This document shows positions 35,025-43,706 of a stretch of 50,541 nucleotides of DNA, in pieces. A program made the translations under genes and the position numbers. The DNA is taken from assembly GCA_017411405.1 (NCBI GenBank), contig JAFQQE010000010.1, positions 93,615 through 144,155 on the forward strand, written 5' to 3'. How positions within the stretch are numbered: the first letter of the stretch is position 1; each line of letters starts with the position of its first letter. The stretch comes from Bacilli bacterium (GTDB lineage: Bacteria; Bacillota_I; Bacilli_A; RF39; UBA660). Under the pieces are notes generated by a model. It made no database searches and was not told the origin of the DNA. It was given only the letters and a program-made list of their open reading frames with translations.

Positions 35025-36777
35025 TTTCTAACTCCTCCTTCCCAAATTGTGATAAAGCTATTTCTTTATATACTTTACATTTTTTCATTAATTCTTGGTG
35101 TGTACCTATTCCAACACATTCTCCTTTTTCTAATACAACTATTTTATCTGCATGCATAATAGTGCCTATTCTTTGTGCAACAATCATACATGTAGCATCT
35201 TTAGTATGTTTTTTTAATTCTTTTCTTAAAGTTAAATCCGTTTTATAATCTAAAGCACTAAATGAATCGTCAAATATATATATTTCAGGATCTCTAGCAA
35301 TTGCTCTTGCTATTGCTAGTCTTTGTTTTTGACCTCCACTAATATTTGTTCCACCTCTTGCAATGTGTGAATCATATTTTTCATCCATTTTAGTTACAAA
35401 TTCAGTACCTTGTGCTATATCTATGGCTTTTTTTATAGTTTCAAGAGATTTTTTATTTTTTCCATTTTCTCCATATGCTACATTTGATTTAACACTACCT
35501 GTAAAAATAACTGCTTTTTGTGGTACATATCCTATCTTATTATTTAATTCTTCTAATTTGTAATCTTTTACATTAATGTTATCTACTAGTATTTCTCCAT
35601 CTGTAACATCATAAAATCTTGGTATTAAATTAATTAGAGTAGATTTTCCAGAACCAGTACTTCCAATAAATGCTATTGTTTCACCACTATTTACTTCAAA
35701 AGATATATTTTTTAATAAATATTCATCCGCATCTGGATATTTAAATGATACATTTTTAAATTCTACTTTACCTTTTGTTTTTGTATTTATTTTTTTATTA
35801 CCATCAATTATAGTTTCATTACTATCTAATATTTCATTAATACGTCTTGCTGATACGCTTGCTCTAGGCCATATCATAAAAATCATTGCAAGCATTAAGA
35901 ATGATGATATTACTTGCATACCATAACTTGTAAATACTACCATATCACTAAATAGAGATATTTTATTTAGTATACCTGCACTATTAATTAAATAAGCTCC
36001 TATAAAATATATACCTAATGTTAAAAAGTGCATAACCAAATACATTACAGGATTTAATATAGCGAAACATCTTTGATTAAACAATTGATTTTTTGTTAAT
36101 TCACTATTTACTTTATCAAATCTTTCTTCTTCAAATTTTTCTGCATTAAAGGCGTGTATAACTCTAATACCATTTAAGTTTTCCCCTATTACTCCATTTA
36201 CTCTATCTATTAATTTTTGTACACGTTCAAATCTTGGAAAAACAATTATTAACAATATAATAATTGTTATAAGCAAAATTATAACTCCTCCTCCTGTTAA
36301 TAAACTCCAAGTAAGATTTTTCTTTAATATTTTACTTACTGCCCAAAAGGCTGTAATCGGAGCTTTAATTAACATTTGCAATCCCATTGCAATAAACATT
36401 TCCAGTTGTGTTACATCATTAGTAGTACGAGTTATTAAACTGCTTGTTGTAAACTTCTTAATCTCAGCAGTACTAAATTTAAATACTTTTTCAAATATTT
36501 TTTTTCTTACGTTTTTTGAAAAATCAGCAGATAATTTTGATGTACAATAACCTACTAATATAGCACTACTTAAACTTCCTAAAGCACATAAAAGCATATA
36601 TATACCTTTTATAATTATTTCTTTTATATTACCTGTATCACTTTGTATTAAATTTGTTATCCCACTCATATAATCTGGTAATTTTAAATCTAACCACACT
36701 TGAAATATTATAAATATTAAACATAATAATACTATTAACCAATCTTTTTTATTTAAATTTTTAAATATCTTAAACAT
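35017..36777 (-). CDS. Heterodimeric ABC exporter, degenerate half
   Basis: 586 aa. Six TM segments (about 1-310) and a nucleotide-binding domain (about 340-580). Walker A GSTGSGKST and signature ISGGQKQR are normal, but the residue after the Walker B Asp is Asp (IFDDSFSALD, usually Glu) and the H-loop His is Gln (VAQRIGTI). With ISSGQ in the partner, this predicts one degenerate and one active ATP site, as in asymmetric exporters. It is first in the pair and has its own promoter and AGGAGG site. Confidence 0.92.
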   Translation of the reverse strand: MFKIFKNLNKKDWLIVLLCLIFIIFQVWLDLKLPDYMSGITNLIQSDTGNIKEIIIKGIYMLLCALGSLSSAILVGYCTSKLSADFSKNVRKKIFEKVFKFSTAEIKKFTTSSLITRTTNDVTQLEMFIAMGLQMLIKAPITAFWAVSKILKKNLTWSLLTGGGVIILLITIIILLIIVFPRFERVQKLIDRVNGVIGENLNGIRVIHAFNAEKFEEERFDKVNSELTKNQLFNQRCFAILNPVMYLVMHFLTLGIYFIGAYLINSAGILNKISLFSDMVVFTSYGMQVISSFLMLAMIFMIWPRASVSARRINEILDSNETIIDGNKKINTKTKGKVEFKNVSFKYPDADEYLLKNISFEVNSGETIAFIGSTGSGKSTLINLIPRFYDVTDGEILVDNINVKDYKLEELNNKIGYVPQKAVIFTGSVKSNVAYGENGKNKKSLETIKKAIDIAQGTEFVTKMDEKYDSHIARGGTNISGGQKQRLAIARAIARDPEIYIFDDSFSALDYKTDLTLRKELKKHTKDATCMIVAQRIGTIMHADKIVVLEKGECVGIGTHQELMKKCKVYKEIALSQFGKEELENA

Positions 36778-36795
36778 AATTTTCCTCCTAATAAC

Positions 36796-36824
36796 ATTAT
36801 ATTACTTATAAAAAATGTTCTCAA
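36796..36824 (-). promoter_or_regulatory. Promoter of ABC exporter pair
   Basis: TTGAGA (36819-36824), 17-nt spacer, TATAAT (36796-36801). Confidence 0.7.
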
Positions 36825-36841
36825 TAAAAAATATATAATAA

Positions 36842-36871
36842 TAAAAAAGAAACTTAATAAAGTTCCTTATT
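36842..36871 (-). terminator. Intrinsic terminator overlapping the PBP stop
   Basis: Stem GGAACTT/AAGTTTC with one G-U pair and a TTTTTT tail on the minus strand. Confidence 0.7.
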
Positions 36872-38774
36872 CTAACATTAGTTTTATTGTTCCGCCTTCT
36901 TTTATAAATTGTCCTGCTGATGGTTCTTGATATAAAACTTTTTCACCTTCACCAGAATACTCTATTTTAAAACCTTTTAATTCCGTTTGAGCTTCTTTAA
37001 CTTTCATACCTTCTACATTAGGTAACATAACATATTTTGTATCTAACCAAGTATATTCTTGTCTAATCATACCACTATTATCTTGTTCTATTTTTTTTAT
37101 ATCAATTATACTTTTCATAACATTTTTTGCAACTGGGGCTGAAACTGTACCTCCATATTGAGTAACTCCTTTAGGGTTATCAATTGCAACATATACTATA
37201 TAATCCGGATCATCTGCTGGTAATATTCCTATAAATGATAGTATATAATTACCTACCATGTATATTCCATTATTAACTTTTTGTGCTGTACCTGTTTTTC
37301 CACCTACTCTATAATTTTCTATATATGCGTTTTTACCAGTCCCATTTGCTACTACACTTTCTAAAGAATATCTTACTAATTTACTTGTCTCTTCACTAAT
37401 TACTTGATTTTTTGTTGTTTTTTTATTTTCTAGAATTATTTGATTTGTTTCAGGTTCACTTAGATATTTAACTATATATGGCGTATTTAAATAACCACCA
37501 TTAACTGCAGCACTAACACCTGCTACTTGTTGTATAGGCGTTACACTTATACCTTGACCAAAAGACATAGTCGCTTGCTCTACCGGGCCTATTTTATCAT
37601 ATTTAAATAATATACCACTACTTTCACCATTTAAATCTATTCCTGTTTTTTTACCAAATCCAAATTCAGTAATATATTTATAAAGTTTTTCAGTACCTAA
37701 TTTTTGTCCCATAACAACGAATCCTGGGTTGCAAGAGTTTTCAACCACATTAAGAAATGTTTGACTTCCATGTCCACCTTTCTTCCAGCATTTTATTCTC
37801 GCGCTATCAACCATAATTGAGCCCGAATCATGAAAGTGATCATCAAATATGTTAATCGTTTTTTCTTCTAATGATGCTGCCAGCGTAATAATCTTAAAAG
37901 TACTACCAGGTTCATAAGTTGCCCATATAGGAAGATTTCTATTTATTGTATTAATGTCATAATCCTGATAATTATTAGAATTAAAATTAGGTCTACTTGA
38001 CATAGCAAGTATTTCTCCCGTTTTAGGATCAGCTACTAATATTAAAGCTTGTTCTGGATTATACTTTGTTATAACATTATCTAATTCTCTTTCAACAGCT
38101 AATTGTATATCTAAGTCAATAGTCAAAGTTACATTAATACCATTTTGTGGTTCCACATATACTTCAGATCGTTCTAATCTATTTCCTTTTCCATCACTAT
38201 AATATTTTATTGCACCACTTTTTCCAGTTAAATATTCATCATATTCTAATTCTATACCTGATAGACCTTGATTATCAATTCCTACATAACCCAAAACATG
38301 ACTTAATACATTTTCATAAGGATAATATCTTTTGCTCTCTTTTACTAAGTATACTCCATCATATCCTAAATTATTTATTTTTTCTGCAATATCATATGAA
38401 AGTTGTCTTCCTTCTGGATGAACTCTTTCAATAGATGTTTTTTTACTTACATGTGCATACATTTCTTCATAAGAAACATTTAATATATTAGAAAGATCAG
38501 TACTTACTTTTTCTTTATCTTTTATTTGATTTGGTATAAGTACTAAACTTACTGTAGTTATATTTTCTGCTAAAGTCTTACCATTTCTATCTAGTATAAG
38601 TCCTCTATCTGCTGTAATTGGTAAATTTCTACTCCATAAATTATCGGCTAGTTCATTTAATTTATTATAATCAATTACTTGTATATAAAATACTCTAAGA
38701 ATAATTATTATAAAAATTATAGTTATAGATAAAAATATTATTTTTATTCTTTTATGTATATCACTTACAAACAT
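36867..38774 (-). CDS. Class B penicillin-binding protein with one PASTA domain
   Basis: 635 aa. TM (about 12-32), dimerisation domain with RGLILDRNGKTLAEN, and transpeptidase motifs STFK (YEPGSTFKII), SCN (VVENSCNPGF) and KTGTAQK. The last 60 aa form one PASTA domain (YVMLPNVEGMKVKEAQTEL). This is a second SpoVD/PBP2B-like class B enzyme beside the one at 17238-19331. The two may divide septal and other roles, or one may be a sporulation-type relic. The start has a TTAGGTGAT site. Confidence 0.92.
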   Translation of the reverse strand: MFVSDIHKRIKIIFLSITIIFIIIILRVFYIQVIDYNKLNELADNLWSRNLPITADRGLILDRNGKTLAENITTVSLVLIPNQIKDKEKVSTDLSNILNVSYEEMYAHVSKKTSIERVHPEGRQLSYDIAEKINNLGYDGVYLVKESKRYYPYENVLSHVLGYVGIDNQGLSGIELEYDEYLTGKSGAIKYYSDGKGNRLERSEVYVEPQNGINVTLTIDLDIQLAVERELDNVITKYNPEQALILVADPKTGEILAMSSRPNFNSNNYQDYDINTINRNLPIWATYEPGSTFKIITLAASLEEKTINIFDDHFHDSGSIMVDSARIKCWKKGGHGSQTFLNVVENSCNPGFVVMGQKLGTEKLYKYITEFGFGKKTGIDLNGESSGILFKYDKIGPVEQATMSFGQGISVTPIQQVAGVSAAVNGGYLNTPYIVKYLSEPETNQIILENKKTTKNQVISEETSKLVRYSLESVVANGTGKNAYIENYRVGGKTGTAQKVNNGIYMVGNYILSFIGILPADDPDYIVYVAIDNPKGVTQYGGTVSAPVAKNVMKSIIDIKKIEQDNSGMIRQEYTWLDTKYVMLPNVEGMKVKEAQTELKGFKIEYSGEGEKVLYQEPSAGQFIKEGGTIKLMLE

Positions 38775-38803
38775 TTTATCACCTAATTAATATTATTTTT
38801 TTA

Positions 38804-38831
38804 TATAAAAAAAAGACTATTATTAGTCTTT
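38804..38831 (-). terminator. Intrinsic terminator overlapping the 125-aa gene stop
   Basis: Stem AAAGACTA/TAGTCTTT (38812-38819 and 38824-38831, loop of 4) and eight T on the minus strand. Confidence 0.85.
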
Positions 38832-39200
38832 CTTCAATATCAATTTTTTCATATCATCTTTGAAAACATTATAGTAAAACATAAAACTAGTATTTAATAT
38901 AGCTGTATTAAATATATAATCATTTAATTCTTCATTAGCTAAATAATAATCACTATTTAATACTTTTTCTTTATCGTATTTTTTTACATGATATATATCA
39001 AAAAGATTCAAGAATTTTAATAAATCTTTTTTTGGTACTATTCCCTCATACTTTAATACATCTATTATTTTTTCATTATTAAATGTTTTTGTATAATTTA
39101 TTTTATTATTTATATTATCTATAAATTCGTTATTTTCAAATGTTCCATATATTAAATATATTTCATCTTTAATTGTTATTGGTAATACATATAAATCCAT
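38823..39200 (-). CDS. Hypothetical protein, 125 aa
   Basis: Not recognised. Soluble and Lys/Asn/Asp-rich, beginning with two strands (MDLYVLPITIKDEIYLIYG), then helices. No cysteine and no TM. It sits 23 nt after uppP and before the PBP, with its own terminator, so it may share the uppP transcript. Confidence 0.6.
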   Translation of the reverse strand: MDLYVLPITIKDEIYLIYGTFENNEFIDNINNKINYTKTFNNEKIIDVLKYEGIVPKKDLLKFLNLFDIYHVKKYDKEKVLNSDYYLANEELNDYIFNTAILNTSFMFYYNVFKDDMKKLILKKD

Positions 39201-39223
39201 ATTTTTTTACTACTCTTTCTATT

Positions 39224-40033
39224 TTATATAAATATTATTAATGTAAGTATTCCTATAATAAATAAATATATAGAAAACTTCCATAGTTTGCCTTTTCTTA
39301 CTATTTCAGTTAATACTTTATAAGTTAATAGAGTAAATATAAATGAGAATATCATTCCTAAACTATAATTAAGCAATAAACTACTATTAAATCCTACTTC
39401 TATTACATCTTTTATACCTAATATAAATGTTGCTACACTTACTGGTAAATATAACATAAATGTATATTTTAAAGATGATGTTCTATTTAATTTACAAAGT
39501 AAACATCCTACTAAAACCATTCCACTTCTAGATAATCCAGGTAATAAAGCTATCGCTTGAAATAAACCTATTATTAAAGCATCTTTATAAGTTATTTTAT
39601 AATCATCTTTATTTCCATTAATATTTTTTACAATTAATAAACATATTCCAGTTATTATAAATGTTATACCAACTATCCAAGTTCTATTTAATGTTGTTTC
39701 AATAATATCTTTTAATAGTATTCCTGTTATACCCACTGGTATAGTTCCTAATACTATCAACATACAATATTTGAATTCATTAGCATATTTCTTTTTATTT
39801 TTACCAAATATATGTAAAAAGAATCCTTTAATTAAAGTTATAATATCTTTATAGAATATTATGAATATTGCTATAAAAGAAGCAAAATTTACAAATATTT
39901 CAAAATTAAGATCATTAAATATATTAGTATCAAATAATTGTTTAAATATAAATATATGTCCACTACTACTTATAGGTAATGGTTCAGTTATACCTTGTAT
40001 TATTCCTAATATTATGTATTTTATTAATTCCAT
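39224..40033 (-). CDS. uppP: Undecaprenyl-diphosphate phosphatase UppP/BacA
   Basis: 269 aa from the ATG at 40033, which has AGGAGAG at 8 nt; a GTG three codons earlier abuts the ribosome site. Motifs: GIIQGITEPLPISSSGH near the N-terminus and PGLSRSGMVLVGCLL in the middle, with about eight TM segments. It recycles the undecaprenyl carrier for peptidoglycan synthesis at the membrane. It is a known bacitracin-resistance determinant when abundant. Confidence 0.95.
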   Translation of the reverse strand: MELIKYIILGIIQGITEPLPISSSGHIFIFKQLFDTNIFNDLNFEIFVNFASFIAIFIIFYKDIITLIKGFFLHIFGKNKKKYANEFKYCMLIVLGTIPVGITGILLKDIIETTLNRTWIVGITFIITGICLLIVKNINGNKDDYKITYKDALIIGLFQAIALLPGLSRSGMVLVGCLLCKLNRTSSLKYTFMLYLPVSVATFILGIKDVIEVGFNSSLLLNYSLGMIFSFIFTLLTYKVLTEIVRKGKLWKFSIYLFIIGILTLIIFI

Positions 40034-40085
40034 AATTAGCACTCTCCTAACATTAATTTTATAACTTTTTTTAAAATTTGTATAT

Positions 40086-40121
40086 AAAAAGATATAAACT
40101 ATACACTAATTTATATCTTTT
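40086..40121 (-). terminator. Intrinsic terminator after hybrid kinase gene
   Basis: Stem AAAAGATATAAA/TTTATATCTTTT (40087-40098 and 40110-40121) with a T tail on the minus strand. Confidence 0.8.
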
Positions 40122-40143
40122 ATTATTCTTTTTATTACATAAT

Positions 40144-41964
40144 TTAATACTTTTCTATTATTCTTTCTAATTCTTCATTTAACTTTCTTAGTAGTATATA
40201 ATCTTCAAAGCCATCATTTATAAAGTGTTCTTTTATATTTTCTTTATTTTCTTTTATAAGTACTATAACGGGCATATCGAAACCTTTTAGTTTTTCCATT
40301 TCTTTTAAAGTAGTAAAACCATTAATAACTTTCATTTCATCTTCAATTATTATATAGTTATATTTCTTTCCACTTTTTATTTTATCTATTGCATCTTTAC
40401 CAGATAATATATGTGATACACTAATATTATTTTCTTTTAGTTTTTCTTTTATAATATCTGTTATTTCTTTAGTTTGACAAATAACTAACACTTTCTTATT
40501 TGTATACATACTTTTTTCGTAATTATTTAATATATTATTTTTTTCTTCAGTATTAAATATTCTTTGATCAACAGTTAACATTACTTCTGTACCTTTTCCA
40601 AGTTTACTTTTTATAAGTAGATTTCCACCTAGAGCTTTAATAATTTTTTGACAAAGTTTTATATTTAATTCTGTTTTTTCTAAATCTTTAATATCATCTT
40701 GATTAAATTCACCAGTAATACTTAATATTTCATTTATTTTATCTAAACTCATACCAGTACCACTATCTATTATTGTAAATATAACTCTACAAATATCATA
40801 TTTTTCTATTACATTAACATTAAATTCAATAAATCCATTTTCTGTTTTTTTAATTGAATTCATTATAAGTGAATATAATATTTGTTTTAATTTTATTGAA
40901 TCTCCACTTAAATATGGAATATTATTAGGTATGCTTGTTCTAAATTCAACTGTTTCGTTAATATTTGGTTTTATTCTTGTAACTATATCATTAAAAAGTG
41001 AATTTAAGTTGTATCTATTATTAACAAATTTAACTTTTTGTACATCTAATGAATTTACGTTTAATACATCATTTACTATAAAATCTAATTGTCTTATTGA
41101 ATTGTTTATAACTTTTATATTTTCTTTAATTTTGTCAACATTATTTTCCATTTGTATTTCATTACATATTTTACTAATATTAAATAAAGGATCTCTAACT
41201 TCTTGCGTAAGTTCAAACAAGAAATTTGATTTATCTTCATAAGTTTGTTCTACTAATTCTTTATTTTTATATAATTCATTTATAATTTGCATATCTGGGT
41301 TTTCTATTGTATGGTACATAAAATTAACTAAAAATGCTGTTAAACTAGTTACAACTAATAGTTCTGGATTAGATAGTTGTAATAGTATTACAGGTACACA
41401 TATAATTACAAATATTATAATTGGTATGATTTTTCTTATTGGTATACTTTTTCTATTTATCAATACCATTATTACCCAACTTAATATTCCTAAAGCAGAC
41501 ATACCATAAACAAAAAACGTATTACTTCCTTCTAAATAAACTGCATTTCCATCTTTATAATATGTAAATGTTAATATAAAATTTAGTACTATTGATATAG
41601 CATATATTGCTGTAATAAATTTTATTATATTACTAGTTTTTTTACTTTTATAAGTGTTATTAACTAGTTTCATTTCTTCTTTAAATGATATAACTACTAT
41701 GTATACTGTAATTAAATATACGAACGTTAATAAATAAACTAAATATATTTTAACTACAAACCATCTAAAGAAACTTGTATCTGGTAAATATAAATGACAG
41801 TATATTCCAATAATATCAATTATTACTCCTATGATAACTGTAAATAGTAATCCTGCATATAATTTATTTTCTATAGTTTTTATTTTTTCTTTTGAAAAAA
41901 ATAAAAATAAAACTAGTATTGTATAAATTAAACTTATAACTAATAAAGGTATACTTGGATGCAT
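40144..41964 (-). CDS. Degenerate hybrid histidine kinase (pseudokinase) with 7-TM-like sensor and receiver
   Basis: 606 aa from the ATG at 41964; another ATG at 41973 touches the AGGAG site. Seven or so TM helices (about 1-215) form a membrane sensor. A kinase-like region follows: the H-box reads LTQEVRDP where SHEIRTP is expected, so the phosphoacceptor His is Gln254. The N-box Asn (MNSIKKT) and D-box DSGTGM are kept, but the G-box is TELNIKL instead of TGLGLAI. A C-terminal receiver (about 490-606) has IIIEDEMK where IIILDxxMP is expected, so the phospho-Asp aligns with Glu541. Both phosphotransfer sites are lost. It is probably a regulatory scaffold rather than a kinase. No response regulator is adjacent. 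Confidence 0.85.
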   Translation of the reverse strand: MHPSIPLLVISLIYTILVLFLFFSKEKIKTIENKLYAGLLFTVIIGVIIDIIGIYCHLYLPDTSFFRWFVVKIYLVYLLTFVYLITVYIVVISFKEEMKLVNNTYKSKKTSNIIKFITAIYAISIVLNFILTFTYYKDGNAVYLEGSNTFFVYGMSALGILSWVIMVLINRKSIPIRKIIPIIIFVIICVPVILLQLSNPELLVVTSLTAFLVNFMYHTIENPDMQIINELYKNKELVEQTYEDKSNFLFELTQEVRDPLFNISKICNEIQMENNVDKIKENIKVINNSIRQLDFIVNDVLNVNSLDVQKVKFVNNRYNLNSLFNDIVTRIKPNINETVEFRTSIPNNIPYLSGDSIKLKQILYSLIMNSIKKTENGFIEFNVNVIEKYDICRVIFTIIDSGTGMSLDKINEILSITGEFNQDDIKDLEKTELNIKLCQKIIKALGGNLLIKSKLGKGTEVMLTVDQRIFNTEEKNNILNNYEKSMYTNKKVLVICQTKEITDIIKEKLKENNISVSHILSGKDAIDKIKSGKKYNYIIIEDEMKVINGFTTLKEMEKLKGFDMPVIVLIKENKENIKEHFINDGFEDYILLRKLNEELERIIEKY

Positions 41965-42015
41965 AGAATACATCTCCTCTCAATTATAATAATTATACTA
42001 TAGTTTTATTATTTT

Positions 42016-43407
42016 TTAAACTTTTTTTAATTTTTTTATATCATTTAATTTCTTTTTATATTCTTTATTTTCTTCTAAACTTTCTTTTTGTATATTTAAA
42101 TATTTTTGATAAGCTTCTTCTTTAGTTAGATTAGTAACTTTAAATGGTTTAGCAAAGTTTATTATAACTTTATTATCCAACTCTAAATCTTTTATCCAAA
42201 GAATAGTTATTGGTTGTATCCATGCATCATTTTTCTTTGCAAGAGAAATAAATGCCGGATCAAAATCTCCAAAATCTCTACCCGGAGTTTTATTGGTAGT
42301 TCCTTCAGGAAATATCCCCACGTATTGTTTATATTTTAAAAATGTTTGCATATCTTTTAGTGAACTTATGTTATTAGCATTTGGATTATCTCTTAGTCTT
42401 TCTATAGGAAAATATTCTAAGCTTTTAAATCCTTTTGATGTTATTTTACATAACAATGGATTTTTACTATTATTAAATATACTATCCTTGCCATCAAAAA
42501 ATCTTTTTAGAGCCGCCCAATGTATATTTTCATCTATTAAACTCGTCAATATAAGAGGATCAAGTGTACTCATATGATTAGGTGCTACTACTACACCCTC
42601 TAAATTAGTTTTTAATATATTTTCACTATGTAATACTATAGGTTTAAATTTAGATAAAATATATGGTATTACTATTTTAATCTTATTATAAATAATATCA
42701 GATTTTGATATTCTATTTAACATTTCATATCCGTTTTTACCTAATAATTCATTTATTTTATTTTCTAATTCTTCTTTATCATATGTATTTATTTTTTTTA
42801 CATTTGTATTTTCTTCTAAAATAGTATTATGATCTCCATTAATACATATAGTTTTGATACCATTTTCATTTAAAACCTTTATTATTTCTGGTTTGTCTTC
42901 AAATACTAAATCTGGTTTTGATGCAATTATTCCTTTTATTTTTTCTTCATCATTTTTATAAAAATGGAATGCATCATTTTTTAAATTAACTTTATTAAAT
43001 AAATATTGTAATTTTGTAAATTTTCTTGATATTTCTCCTACTATATTTTTTTCAGTTGTTTTAGATCTTGAAGTATGTATTTGTATTTCATGTCCATTCC
43101 TTTTTAATTCATTAATAAAATCGCTTGCACCATCTCTAAATTTATCTAATATGGAAAATTTTATAAATCTTGGTAAATTAACCCAAAATTTATCTAAAGC
43201 TTCTTTAGTATGTTTTTTTGCTTCTTTTAATGAACAATTATATTTATCTTTAAAAAAATTATCCATATCAAATATATCTTCTACTTCTAATTTATTAGGA
43301 TATACTACTTCCATACCGTATTCATTTTTAAAATAATCTATTGCATTATCTTTAATAAATTGGTTAAAATCTGTTAAAGTTCCATCTGTATCAAATATTA
43401 CTTTCAT
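42016..43407 (-). CDS. HAD phosphatase fused to PlsC-type acyltransferase
   Basis: 463 aa from the ATG at 43407, which has GGGGGA just upstream. Residues 1-225 form a HAD domain close to 5'(3')-deoxyribonucleotidases (motif I FDTDGTLTDF, motif II HTSRS, motif IV VFEDKPE). Residues 235-463 form a lysophosphatidate acyltransferase domain with the HX4D motif (NHMSTLD) and FPEGTTNKTPG. The second half makes phosphatidic acid. The first may dephosphorylate a related metabolite. A fused arrangement suggests coupled steps in lipid or nucleotide metabolism, but the partner reaction is unknown. Confidence 0.88.
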   Translation of the reverse strand: MKVIFDTDGTLTDFNQFIKDNAIDYFKNEYGMEVVYPNKLEVEDIFDMDNFFKDKYNCSLKEAKKHTKEALDKFWVNLPRFIKFSILDKFRDGASDFINELKRNGHEIQIHTSRSKTTEKNIVGEISRKFTKLQYLFNKVNLKNDAFHFYKNDEEKIKGIIASKPDLVFEDKPEIIKVLNENGIKTICINGDHNTILEENTNVKKINTYDKEELENKINELLGKNGYEMLNRISKSDIIYNKIKIVIPYILSKFKPIVLHSENILKTNLEGVVVAPNHMSTLDPLILTSLIDENIHWAALKRFFDGKDSIFNNSKNPLLCKITSKGFKSLEYFPIERLRDNPNANNISSLKDMQTFLKYKQYVGIFPEGTTNKTPGRDFGDFDPAFISLAKKNDAWIQPITILWIKDLELDNKVIINFAKPFKVTNLTKEEAYQKYLNIQKESLEENKEYKKKLNDIKKLKKV

Positions 43408-43446
43408 ATTATCCCCCATACCTTTTTAAGTACAAATTACATTTAA

Positions 43447-43455
43447 ATAATAGCA
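43447..43455 (-). promoter_or_regulatory. Extended -10 promoter of the HAD-PlsC gene
   Basis: Minus-strand TGCTATTAT, 40 nt before the start, close to the TGCTATAAT of the RNA gene upstream. No clear -35. Confidence 0.45.
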
Positions 43456-43464
43456 TAAATTCTT

Positions 43465-43497
43465 ATAAAAAAAAAGAATATTTAAAATATTCTTTTA
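43465..43497 (-). terminator. Intrinsic terminator between the candidate RNA and HAD-PlsC gene
   Basis: Stem AAAGAATATT/AATATTCTTT (43473-43482 and 43486-43495, loop of 3), then nine T on the minus strand. Confidence 0.85.
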
Positions 43498-43506
43498 GAA
43501 ATCAAT

Positions 43507-43636
43507 AAAAAAAGTACAGCGGCGGTTAATATATGCTTTCTTTGTTAAAAAGTAATTGTCGACATTATTTATAACAAAGTACGAGTAAAGTTAAGTGTAT
43601 TACGCATACATAATATAATACGATTACCGCTGTACA
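43507..43636 (-). ncRNA. Candidate structured small RNA (~130 nt)
   Basis: The 287-nt gap between ddl and the HAD-PlsC gene holds no ORF but a strongly structured block. A closing 9-bp stem GTACAGCGG/CCGCTGTAC (43514-43522 and 43627-43635) encloses two perfect inner stems: GTATTA/TAATAC (43597-43602 and 43616-43621) and CTTTGTTA/TAACAAAG (43540-43547 and 43572-43579). The apical loop of the last contains the self-complementary GTCGAC. On the minus strand an extended -10 (TGCTATAAT) sits just before the block, and seven T follow it. The GC-rich closing stem stands out from the AT-rich surroundings. It could be a free sRNA (rod-like, 6S-like?) or a 5' leader of HAD-PlsC. Family not recognised. 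Confidence 0.6.
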
Positions 43637-43641
43637 GTTAT

Positions 43642-43650
43642 ATTATAGCA
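43642..43650 (-). promoter_or_regulatory. Extended -10 promoter of the candidate RNA
   Basis: TGC-TATAAT on the minus strand. Its RNA start would fall at about 43635, the first base of the closing stem. The -35 is poor (T-run). Confidence 0.55.
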
Positions 43651-43706
43651 TAAAACTATTAAAAAAAAAGATTTTTTGTAATTTTTTTTGTAAAGTTTTG
43701 TAAATT

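Noticed and set aside
43513-43636. Candidate RNA read from the plus strand
   Set aside because: Two inner pairs are G-U on plus but A-C on minus, which favoured plus at first. However, no promoter lies to the left and no T-run to the right, while the minus strand has both, so minus was chosen.
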